This document shows positions 1 through 5,011 of a DNA stretch of 5,011 bases, piece after piece. The DNA is from Candidatus Methanophaga sp. GoMg3.2. GTDB taxonomy: Archaea; Halobacteriota; Syntropharchaeia; Alkanophagales; Methanospirareceae. Position numbers and translations under genes: made by a program. The notes beneath the pieces were generated by a model. That model was not told where the DNA came from. It did not search any database and worked only from the letters and a program-made list of their open reading frames with translations. Location: positions 1-5,011 of the forward strand of contig QBUN01000247.1 of assembly GCA_013180565.1 (NCBI GenBank). Direction: 5' to 3'. The first letter of the stretch is position 1, and every line of letters begins with the position of its first letter.

Positions 1-1855
1 CCTTGACGACAAAATCTTCCGGCTGGACTTCCACACCCATAATGGCATAAAAGGAAGAATTATGGCTGGATATGGTGGGGTGCATGGATACATATAGGTC
101 CCCCGCGAGAGTGGAGATGATTAAAGGCTCAGACACGATCCCATGATTTGCATAGTGATTCATCCACAGAACTCCTTGATGAACATCCCCGCCTTCTTTA
201 ATTGTAACATCCATTTTTAGCGCTGAGTATTCCGGACCTACGAAACCATGCTGCGGATAGTAAACGCGCCCCATGCCGGTATAGATGGTAAAATTCCCAA
301 ATTCCATTTGCATCCCTAAAATATCTCTAGTGGAATTTGGCTCTGCGACAAAGCTTCTTGGGTTCTTAGCAGCATCAACTGCACTGAAAAAAACGCCTAA
401 TAGTATTATTATGACTGCGAGATGAACAAGAGTTTTACCCCATAAATGCAATGAATTCCGCTTTTGCATTACCTTAGCGGAATTATAAGCGATAGCAAAT
501 CCCGTGACTAGCAGAAGCGGAAGCCCGAAATTCGTCAGTGGATTCGGCGTTGGCAGACCGAGCAATGCTAAAACTAGTCCAATACCCAGTAGCGCCACGA
601 TTAGCATAAGACATCGCTCTATTTTTAGGGCGACGTTGCAACCCAATAAAGCGGCTACAAAGGCGAGCGTAAATGGGAAGCACCATCGGTTATAAAATTC
701 TACTCCGGTTGCGCTCATGGTCTTCTCGCTGAAAATACCGCCTACTATTGGCGCGGCATCGCCGAAGAAGCATATAATCAACAAAAACATCAGCGACCAG
801 TAAGCGACTAAGATAGAGACAGAATAAAGCGAAGAAGTGTCAATATCAAAAGAATAAAGCGGCTTTTTCGCTCTTATCGCAAGATAGACGAAGTATAATA
901 GAACGCAAAACCCGAAGCCCAGAAGCACTGGTCCGACAGGAGATTTTCCAAATGCATGAACGGATTCTAACAACCCACCCCGTGTTAGAGCGGTTGCGAA
1001 GATGATCATAACAAACGAAACCATGAGCGTGAACTCCTTCGCCAGATCTTTGCTCTTAGGCGGCAAGTGGAAATATGCCGTAAGAGCGAACCAGGGCAGT
1101 AACGATGCCGTCTCCACCGGGTCCCAAGCCCAGTAGCCACCCCAGCCGAGAACTTCGTATGACCACCACCCGCCGAGCGCAATCCCAAGCGCCAAAAACA
1201 GCCATGCTGCATACAGGGAACATTTTAAGGGCGCTTTTAGTTCTTCCTTCTCGCCCGTTATCATCCCGGCCAGCGTCAGTGCGAAAGCGAAGAAGACAAA
1301 TACGTATCCTAAAAAGATCACGGGCGGATGCACAAGCACCCAAAACGTTTGCAACAGCGGATTGAGCCCTGCACCGTCCGGGGGCACTATGGGTAGGCGC
1401 TCAAAAGGGCTCTGAAGCAAGGTAACGAGAAGGAGGAAGATGAGGAAGAGGTCCAGTATTTTGTATGTGGTGGTGCGAGACTCGCTTTCTTTTTCTAATC
1501 CTTTAAACCTGAACACGAAATATACGAGCACTAAGAAGAAAGTTACAAATAGCATTGACCCGCTGCTCCCTATCCACGGGCCGCCCACTTTATACGGGAG
1601 GGTCAAACCGGATGAGCTATACGTATAAACCTCTTTCAACGAAAAGAAATCACTCACGAATGATTGCGTGAGCATGATGTATGTGGCTGCCACGATCACG
1701 CAAGCGATGGAAAAGGCGATAAATGCGAGTTCCGAACTCTTCTTCCCCTTCGCCTTTAACAACATGATAAAATCAAGAACCAGTAAGATGCAAGCTGACA
1801 GCACGAGCCAGGGGAAGATAAAAGCGAAAGATATGAGGAGTCCTGCTATTTCCAT
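1..1855 (-). CDS. ccmF: Cytochrome c heme lyase subunit CcmF (C-terminus cut by window edge)
   Basis: An integral membrane protein that, in the family, joins heme to the CxxCH cysteines of apocytochromes c on the outer face of the cytoplasmic membrane (system I maturation). I translated all 618 visible codons and found no internal stop. The tryptophan-rich WWD heme-handling motif lies at about residues 230-256, with WGGYWAWDPVE near its centre. Four histidines match the conserved E. coli CcmF set (H173, H261, H303, H491): H176 in LVHPP, H263 in TAYFH, H300 in SVHAFG and H478 in TLVHLAV. Many hydrophobic segments run to about residue 490, followed by the soluble extracytoplasmic domain. The last membrane segment expected in the family lies beyond position 1. 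The ATG at 1855 is 3 nt after the upstream stop and has no clear Shine-Dalgarno, which fits translational coupling. No ccmA, B, C, E or H is visible here. The family call is secure; an NrfE- or CcsA-like specialised role is possible. Confidence 0.94.
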   Translation of the reverse strand, partial: MEIAGLLISFAFIFPWLVLSACILLVLDFIMLLKAKGKKSSELAFIAFSIACVIVAATYIMLTQSFVSDFFSLKEVYTYSSSGLTLPYKVGGPWIGSSGSMLFVTFFLVLVYFVFRFKGLEKESESRTTTYKILDLFLIFLLLVTLLQSPFERLPIVPPDGAGLNPLLQTFWVLVHPPVIFLGYVFVFFAFALTLAGMITGEKEELKAPLKCSLYAAWLFLALGIALGGWWSYEVLGWGGYWAWDPVETASLLPWFALTAYFHLPPKSKDLAKEFTLMVSFVMIIFATALTRGGLLESVHAFGKSPVGPVLLGFGFCVLLYFVYLAIRAKKPLYSFDIDTSSLYSVSILVAYWSLMFLLIICFFGDAAPIVGGIFSEKTMSATGVEFYNRWCFPFTLAFVAALLGCNVALKIERCLMLIVALLGIGLVLALLGLPTPNPLTNFGLPLLLVTGFAIAYNSAKVMQKRNSLHLWGKTLVHLAVIIILLGVFFSAVDAAKNPRSFVAEPNSTRDILGMQMEFGNFTIYTGMGRVYYPQHGFVGPEYSALKMDVTIKEGGDVHQGVLWMNHYANHGIVSEPLIISTLAGDLYVSMHPTISSHNSSFYAIMGVEVQPEDFVVK

Positions 1856-1858
1856 TTT

Positions 1859-2287
1859 TTAGTCCCATAAGATAACATTTTTATCTGTTGCCAATGTACG
1901 CCCCCGCACATCCACTACCTTTACAACCACCTTTACCATGTCGCCCTCTTTCGGTATGGCATCCCGATGAAAGCCGATGACCAAATCATAGGTACCATTT
2001 CCTTGATAATCCTTTGCAGGCCAGTAGCTGATTTTTGAATTGTTTATTATTGCAACCGCATCGACACCCGGAAAACCAGTATCAGAACTACCACGTGGGC
2101 TCTGCAATGGATGCACGTACTCTTGTTCCAACTGCACGATTTCTACTGCAGGCTTGTCATCAATCACCGTCACCTCAGCCTGAACGTTAAGAATTGGCAC
2201 TTCTTCCACGTTCAGAAAAGAAATCGCAAAAAGACCTAAGAAAATTAGAATAACTACAAAAACCACAATAACTATACTCTTCTTCAT
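1859..2287 (-). CDS. Membrane-anchored extracytoplasmic protein of unknown function in the cytochrome/ccmF unit
   Basis: I do not recognise a family for this 142-residue protein. It begins MKKS, has one strong membrane helix at about residues 5-25, and the rest (26-142) should face outside. That part is rich in short alternating beta-type stretches, for example GTYDLVIGF (98-106) and MVKVVVKVVDV (117-127), and resembles a small beta-sandwich. There are no cysteines, so it has no c-type heme site and no CcmG/CcmH-like thiol motif. Size and topology recall CcmE, but I see neither the HxxxY nor the archaeal CxxxY heme-binding motif. Its ATG overlaps the stop of the upstream cytochrome gene (ATGA, 2284-2287), it has a strong Shine-Dalgarno, and it ends 3 nt before ccmF. 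From this position I infer a role in cytochrome assembly or as a membrane partner of the cytochrome. It could equally be an unrelated accessory protein. Confidence 0.85.
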   Translation of the reverse strand: MKKSIVIVVFVVILIFLGLFAISFLNVEEVPILNVQAEVTVIDDKPAVEIVQLEQEYVHPLQSPRGSSDTGFPGVDAVAIINNSKISYWPAKDYQGNGTYDLVIGFHRDAIPKEGDMVKVVVKVVDVRGRTLATDKNVILWD

Positions 2288-2934
2288 TGCGCACCTCCTT
2301 CTTCTGTCCCCTTTATCAAGTTTACAACTGCTTTAACTATATTAGTTATAGTAGGATATTTCATTTCTTCTGAGCCCTTCTCCACCGGGACGCCTTCTAT
2401 TAATATATACCCCTTCTCCTTATATTCTATCCCAAACGAGCCGTGACAGGAAACGCATAAATTGCCCGTATTATCACCATGAATTGCATGCGCATCACCG
2501 CGATGACACAAATCGCAATTTCCACTTGCCGGGATCAAAATATTCGCCCCTTCATCATGGCATGCCTGACAGTCAACAGGACTATGAAGCCTATGGAGAT
2601 CATCAGAGATGAGTTCTCCTCCGCTGGTTGCTATTCCGCTCCCTACATGGCAATCAATACAGACCATGCTACCATGTGCGTTCTTTCTTATCTTATCTCC
2701 GTCTATCGCACCCGCAGAAGTATATGCCGCTCGATGACAGTTGCAAGACCCAAGCTTTGCAAGCAAAGCCTCCTTTGAGAGAAGCGAGACGTGACACTGT
2801 CCGCACTCGGGCGCGGGATGCCAACTCCCTATGAATCCCCTAGGATTTGGTGGAATTACCTCTTCCCCTCCGCCAATACCGGTGAATACAACTGCTGCAA
2901 TGAGTACCACGACTAGCAATGCGAATATTTTCAT
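2284..2934 (-). CDS. Secreted multiheme c-type cytochrome, five CxxCH plus one CXCH site
   Basis: A 216-residue extracytoplasmic electron carrier. Residues 1-21 form a hydrophobic signal peptide or N-terminal anchor; the cleavage site is unclear and there is no lipobox. Canonical heme sites are CGQCH (44-48), CIDCH (92-96), CQACH (122-126), CDLCH (140-144) and CVSCH (160-164). A sixth, non-standard site is CNCH at 64-67. The protein has exactly 12 cysteines, all in these six pairs, and exactly 12 histidines: six in the motifs and six others (39, 87, 114, 117, 149, 152). That is the count needed for six bis-histidine hemes. Residues 165-216 form a charged tail with no heme site and no membrane helix. 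It is the first gene of the unit leading to ccmF, so it is a likely client of that lyase. I do not assign it to a named enzyme family; an electron-transfer role is inferred. The ATG at 2934 lacks a good Shine-Dalgarno. Confidence 0.93.
   Translation of the reverse strand: MKIFALLVVVLIAAVVFTGIGGGEEVIPPNPRGFIGSWHPAPECGQCHVSLLSKEALLAKLGSCNCHRAAYTSAGAIDGDKIRKNAHGSMVCIDCHVGSGIATSGGELISDDLHRLHSPVDCQACHDEGANILIPASGNCDLCHRGDAHAIHGDNTGNLCVSCHGSFGIEYKEKGYILIEGVPVEKGSEEMKYPTITNIVKAVVNLIKGTEEGGAQ
2292..2300 (-). promoter_or_regulatory. Strong Shine-Dalgarno for the 142-residue protein
   Basis: The minus strand reads AAGGAGGTG, with the GGAGG core 6 nt before the ATG at 2287. The site lies inside the last codons of the cytochrome gene. 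It is the best ribosome binding site in the window and fixes this start. It suggests efficient re-initiation in addition to coupling through the ATGA overlap. Confidence 0.85.
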
Positions 2935-2955
2935 CTTTTAGTTCTTCTTTTTCTT

Positions 2956-2980
2956 TTCTATTCTATTCCACTCCATTCTA
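2956..2980. repeat. Five degenerate 5-bp tandem repeats in the leader/promoter region
   Basis: The plus strand reads TTCTA, TTCTA, TTCCA, CTCCA, TTCTA without gaps, directly beside the candidate TATA box of the minus-strand unit. On the minus strand this gives a purine-rich stretch around the expected start of transcription. It may be simple low-complexity sequence. Confidence 0.6.
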
Positions 2981-2990
2981 TATAGCTTTA
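2975..2990 (-). promoter_or_regulatory. Candidate archaeal promoter of the cytochrome-ccmF unit
   Basis: Read on the minus strand, TAAAG is followed by CTATATAG (2985-2978), resembling a BRE plus TATA box. Transcription would start about 25 nt downstream, near 2955, leaving a purine-rich leader of about 20 nt before the ATG at 2934. It is the only good TATA candidate close to this start. The assignment assumes an archaeal host. Confidence 0.5.
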
Positions 2991-3011
2991 TTAGAAGTAA
3001 ATTGTATTTTC

Positions 3012-3047
3012 TTTATTAATTAGGAACAGAAAAGCATAATTTTTATG
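3012..3047 (+). promoter_or_regulatory. Candidate promoter region of the CARDB-type gene
   Basis: Two TATA-like elements precede the plus-strand gene: TTTATTAA at 3012-3019 and TTTTTATG at 3040-3047, the latter after the purine-rich AGAAAAG. The first would give a leader of about 35 nt that keeps the Shine-Dalgarno at 3066-3070. The second would start transcription almost on top of it. I favour the first on that ground, but the sequence does not decide. Confidence 0.4.
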
Positions 3048-3065
3048 TGTGTTAATGGCTAGCAT

Positions 3066-3070
3066 AAGGA
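3066..3070 (+). promoter_or_regulatory. Shine-Dalgarno of the CARDB-type gene
   Basis: AAGGA lies 7 nt before the ATG at 3078 and supports that start. The nearest upstream ATG (3055) is in another frame. Confidence 0.6.
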
Positions 3071-3077
3071 CGAAGAA

Positions 3078-4169
3078 ATGAGGGGATGGAAAAGAAGCAT
3101 ATTAGCTATTTTGGTGCTATTGCTGTTAGCCTGCTTTTCCGCCGTCAATGTTGCAAGCGCGGAGAAGGCGGTGATAGTTTCCGACGTCCTTGGTTTGTAT
3201 GGTTACGTGCCCACGGGTAATACTTTCACACCTGGGGATACAGTCAATGTGTACACGGAAATGAGAGGCGTAAATTATAAGGGTTTTATCCTCGTTGATT
3301 TCGTTTTTATCATTGTGGACCCCCTTGGGAACGTGGTTTCAATTGATCGTATGGATACGAGATACAGGACTTACAATGACACTGCGTACGTTGTCTACAC
3401 AAAGGAAATTCCATCATGGTGGTGGTATGGCAAATATAGAATCAAGATAGCTGCGTACAACCGTCTTAACAAAGCGAGAATAAGTGAATGGGAGCGAGAA
3501 GTGATTGTGCCAAGCACTCTTAATAAACTGTTGGATGAAACCAAGAGGGATGAAGAGAAGGGGAATAAAAAATTTGATTTTGAAGACGTAGAAGCTCTCT
3601 TTAATAACGCTTGTGATGGCAATGAAGACGATTTGGAGGGCTTAGGTGTAATAAAAAGATATGAGGATTCGTTAATGGAAATAACATACCTCCCTTTTTT
3701 CGTGGCTCGCGAAGAAGAGATGGAAGAGAGGGAAGGGCTAGAACAGAAAATATCTCCAAAATCTAAATTCATTATAACGGATTTCCGTATGAGCCCATCT
3801 ACGGTCAAGCCCAATGAAACCGTCTCAATATCTGTGACCGTAAAGAATGAGGGGATGAGGGGAACAGAAAAGATTGCTCTGGCATTAAATGATAAAATAG
3901 AATTTGAGGACTCGGTCACTTTAGACTATAAGGAGTCAAGGACACTCTTTTATCAGGTAAAAAAGGACATTCCAGGACAATATAAAGTCGCTATCCCTGG
4001 TACGGACTTGGTAAAACAACTTTTCGTTGACAAACGTTACAGAGAAGAAGAAACAGAGAATACCTCATATTCTTTCTCAGCGCCGAAGATGCCGGAAGCA
4101 GGTGGTGCCCTAGCCTTCGCTTACCTGCCTATAGTATCGCTTTTATCACAGCAATTGCCATATCCGTAA
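3078..4169 (+). CDS. Secreted surface protein with a CARDB/Ig-like domain
   Basis: A 363-residue exported protein. Residues 1-28 form a signal peptide (basic start, leucine-rich core, VASA then E). Residues 30-145 are beta-rich with many aromatics, including WWWYGKY at 114-120, and resemble an extracellular sandwich domain. Residues 150-225 are highly charged; GNKKFDFEDVEALFNN (162-177) recalls one half of a dockerin-like repeat. Residues 230-318 match the CARDB/Ig-like pattern, with SPSTVKPNETVSISVTVKNE (239-258) and a closing strand near LVKQLFVDK. Such domains usually mediate adhesion or structure outside the cell; no catalytic motif is visible. After PEAGG (339-343) the protein ends in a short hydrophobic stretch without a basic tail. 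A different frame supplies a complete transmembrane-plus-basic anchor, so the last 14 or so residues may be wrong (see 4127-4231). The gene is divergent from the cytochrome-ccmF unit and convergent with the lipoprotein cytochrome. Confidence 0.9.
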   Translation: MRGWKRSILAILVLLLLACFSAVNVASAEKAVIVSDVLGLYGYVPTGNTFTPGDTVNVYTEMRGVNYKGFILVDFVFIIVDPLGNVVSIDRMDTRYRTYNDTAYVVYTKEIPSWWWYGKYRIKIAAYNRLNKARISEWEREVIVPSTLNKLLDETKRDEEKGNKKFDFEDVEALFNNACDGNEDDLEGLGVIKRYEDSLMEITYLPFFVAREEEMEEREGLEQKISPKSKFIITDFRMSPSTVKPNETVSISVTVKNEGMRGTEKIALALNDKIEFEDSVTLDYKESRTLFYQVKKDIPGQYKVAIPGTDLVKQLFVDKRYREEETENTSYSFSAPKMPEAGGALAFAYLPIVSLLSQQLPYP

Positions 4170-4231
4170 TAGCATTGATGCGCTTTCGTTCTAATCGCTT
4201 GATCTTTACTACCGTTAGTTACTTTACGTAA
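4127..4231 (+). other. Out-of-frame C-terminal anchor, possible frameshifted end of the preceding gene
   Basis: From 4127, in the frame one base back from the main gene, the sequence encodes AYSIAFITAIAISVIALM followed by RFRSNR, then ten more residues and a stop at 4229-4231. Joined to PEAGGALAFAY of the main frame, it makes a hydrophobic helix of about 24 residues with a basic tail. This is the normal architecture of C-terminal anchors or archaeosortase-type signals. One missing base near 4125-4127 would explain the break. The window cannot tell a sequencing error from a real mutation or ribosomal frameshifting. It may also be coincidental, because the main frame is hydrophobic here too. 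Confidence 0.5.
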
Positions 4232-4251
4232 AAATCCGTGTAAATCCGCGT
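4232..4251. repeat. Two tandem 10-bp repeats in the convergent intergenic region
   Basis: AAATCCGTGT is followed at once by AAATCCGCGT, differing at one base. It resembles the AATCCGCG/AATCYGTG-type intergenic repeats I recall from unrelated prokaryotic genomes; that recollection is not verified here. No function is visible, and no hairpin is formed by the two units. Confidence 0.6.
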
Positions 4252-4287
4252 CCTAAATTGAATAGGTAGAAGTTATACTTTGTAGAC

Positions 4288-4326
4288 AAAAAGAAAAAAA
4301 AATAGAGGGCTGTTTTATTCCAGCCC
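4288..4326 (-). terminator. Intrinsic terminator of the lipoprotein cytochrome gene
   Basis: On the minus strand GGGCTG (4326-4321) pairs with CAGCCC (4312-4307) around an 8-nt loop. A U-rich run follows (TTTTTTTTT, then C, then TTTTT, about 4303-4288). The gene's TAA stop (4317-4315) lies inside the loop, so the hairpin overlaps the last codons. Archaea can terminate on the T-tract alone; the hairpin would also suit a bacterial host. Confidence 0.75.
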
Positions 4327-4845
4327 ATGTATCTCTGAGATCTCACCGAGATGACAAACTGTGCAGTCCTTGCCCCTATCCTGGTGTATCCAAACGAGGT
4401 TTCCTTCACTTGGCTCTAATGGCTTTGGATATCCGTGGCATAGCTCACAGGTTGTCCCACCTGCACCTTTCGGTGGAATTGTAGGTGTCTCTGTGCCATG
4501 ACATGCTGCGCATCCAACTTCTCCTGCTGGATGGACCGTATGTACGGTAGCATTACCCATGCCATGACAGCCCCAGTAGCCGAAACAGCCTGGTTTACCA
4601 TTTACCAATTGCCCGCCAGTTACGTGGGCATTCAACTTGGCTGTCGATTCGGTCTTATGACACAGCTCACAACTTGTCGCCGCTATCATACTCGGCGGTG
4701 CGGTTGGTGCAACAGTCGGCGGTGCAGTTGGAGCAACAGTCGGCGCTGGCGTGGCCTCTTCCGACGCTGGCTTCTCGGCACAGCCGGCTATTATACCTAT
4801 TACCGCTACCATAGCTATAACAGCACAAACTAATTTTTTGTTCAT
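4315..4845 (-). CDS. Lipoprotein multiheme c-type cytochrome, four CxxCH plus one CX5CH site
   Basis: A 176-residue electron carrier anchored outside the cell membrane by a lipid. The signal peptide ends in the lipobox IAGC with Cys22. A Pro/Ala/Thr linker with two TVAPTAPP repeats (about 31-52) comes next, then the heme domain. Canonical sites are CELCH (59-63), CAACH (112-116), CELCH (133-137) and CTVCH (161-165). A fifth, non-standard site is CFGYWGCH (87-94). Apart from Cys7 in the signal and Cys22, all ten cysteines fall in these five pairs. There are ten histidines: five in the sites and five others (74, 102, 105, 154, 173), enough for five bis-histidine hemes. I chose the ATG at 4845 over an in-frame GTG at 4872 because the promoter at 4876-4892 predicts transcription to start near 4854, and because MNKK opens a normal lipoprotein signal. 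Physiological partner unknown; the ccmF product encoded nearby could mature it. Confidence 0.93.
   Translation of the reverse strand: MNKKLVCAVIAMVAVIGIIAGCAEKPASEEATPAPTVAPTAPPTVAPTAPPSMIAATSCELCHKTESTAKLNAHVTGGQLVNGKPGCFGYWGCHGMGNATVHTVHPAGEVGCAACHGTETPTIPPKGAGGTTCELCHGYPKPLEPSEGNLVWIHQDRGKDCTVCHLGEISEIHGLE
4694..4741 (-). repeat. Two 24-bp in-frame repeats encoding the Pro/Ala/Thr linker
   Basis: The units 4694-4717 and 4718-4741 differ at two positions and encode the repeated TVAPTAPP unit. The linker separates the lipid anchor from the heme domain. Repeat number could vary between strains by slippage without breaking the frame. Confidence 0.85.
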
Positions 4846-4875
4846 TTTTCCGTTGTATTTGTATAGTGACACATC

Positions 4876-4892
4876 TATTTAAAAACTTTTCG
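4876..4892 (-). promoter_or_regulatory. Archaeal BRE/TATA promoter of the lipoprotein cytochrome gene
   Basis: The minus strand reads CGAAAAG (4892-4886, BRE-like), then TT and TTTAAATA (4883-4876, TATA box). Expected initiation about 25 nt downstream, near 4854, leaves a leader of roughly 10 nt before the ATG at 4845. This is the clearest archaeal promoter in the window and helps decide the gene's start. Confidence 0.65.
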
Positions 4893-4902
4893 CTTTTTCA
4901 TT

Positions 4903-5011
4903 TCACTTCTGCTTTAAATATCTATTAAGGTTGAGGTTAAAAGGCAGCGTCCCTTTTGTCTCATATACCGCCCAACAGAAGTATAAGAACACATATAACG
5001 CGAGGCAGAGA
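4903..5011 (-). CDS. Possible 3' end of a membrane protein gene (partial)
   Basis: One minus-strand frame is open from the right edge for 35 codons to a TGA at 4905-4903. It begins with a hydrophobic stretch (LCLALYVFLYFCWAVY) and ends in a polar, basic tail finishing RYLKQK. That is a natural-looking end for a membrane protein, and the stop sits just before the promoter of the lipoprotein cytochrome. A second frame is open over a similar length, so the evidence is composition only. The family cannot be named from this fragment. If it is not coding, 4903-5011 holds nothing else I can identify. Confidence 0.4.
   Translation of the reverse strand, partial: LCLALYVFLYFCWAVYETKGTLPFNLNLNRYLKQK

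Noticed and set aside
1056..1365. Open frames on both strands within 1006-1365
   Set aside because: They lie inside ccmF, over the WWD motif and conserved histidines, which read continuously in the ccmF frame.
1440..1862. Plus-strand open frames opposite the N-terminal part of ccmF
   Set aside because: The translations show no domain or signal, whereas the ccmF frame is uninterrupted with membrane helices.
1859..2287. CcmE heme chaperone
   Set aside because: Size and topology fit, but no HxxxY or CxxxY heme-binding motif is present near the C-terminus.
3395..3919. Long minus-strand open frame of 174 codons opposite the CARDB-type gene
   Set aside because: Its product is a serine-rich low-complexity translation, and the plus strand there encodes coherent signal peptide and domain features. 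It is a shadow.
4089..4169. PGF-CTERM-type sorting signal in the main frame of the CARDB-type protein
   Set aside because: There is no PGF motif and no basic tail in that frame. The shifted frame fits the general plan better.
4498..4833. Plus-strand open frame of 111 codons opposite the lipoprotein cytochrome
   Set aside because: The minus strand carries five heme sites, a lipobox and a linker repeat. The plus product is rich in Cys, Arg and Trp only because it mirrors these.
4911..4921. Plus-strand TATA-like element for a gene leaving the right edge
   Set aside because: GCTTTAAATAT looks suitable, but no ATG follows on the plus strand before the window ends, and the minus strand may be coding there.
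1..5011. tRNA, rRNA, CRISPR array, insertion sequence or attachment site
   Set aside because: I saw no cloverleaf, regularly spaced repeats, transposase frame or terminal inverted repeats.

Overview
The window most likely comes from an anaerobic archaeon that makes multiheme c-type cytochromes, something like an ANME-1/Methanophagales, Syntrophoarchaeum or Archaeoglobales relative. The lineage is an inference. It rests on archaeal-looking promoters (a purine-rich BRE next to a TATA box, e.g. 4876-4892), a U-tract terminator, a secreted CARDB-type protein of archaeal style, and a CcmF heme lyase next to multiheme cytochrome genes. No rRNA or tRNA is present to settle it.

Layout. Minus strand, 2934 down to 1: a tight, probably single transcription unit. 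It encodes a secreted cytochrome with six apparent heme sites (2284-2934), a membrane-anchored protein of unknown function (1859-2287, start overlapping the cytochrome stop by 4 nt), and CcmF, the cytochrome c heme lyase (1855 to the left edge, 3 nt after the previous stop, C-terminus cut off). Positions 2935-3077 are a divergent promoter region. Plus strand, 3078-4169: a secreted protein with a beta-rich N-terminal domain, a charged middle and a CARDB/Ig-like domain. Its annotated C-terminus looks frameshifted: another frame running to 4231 supplies a transmembrane segment plus basic tail after a PEAGG motif. Positions 4232-4251 hold a small tandem repeat. Minus strand, 4845 down to 4315: a lipoprotein cytochrome with five apparent heme sites, its own promoter and a terminator hairpin whose loop contains the stop codon. 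The right edge (4903-5011, minus) may hold the last 35 codons of a membrane protein.

How the genes fit together. CcmF attaches heme to apocytochromes outside the cytoplasmic membrane, and the two cytochromes are natural clients that would carry electrons at the cell surface. Each cytochrome has one non-standard heme site, CXCH in one and CX5CH in the other, in both cases the second site. In each mature protein the cysteines pair up completely, and the histidines equal exactly twice the heme sites if the odd site is counted. With ccmF in the same unit as the CXCH cytochrome, the most interesting hypothesis is a lyase, perhaps with the unknown 142-residue protein, adapted to non-standard heme motifs.
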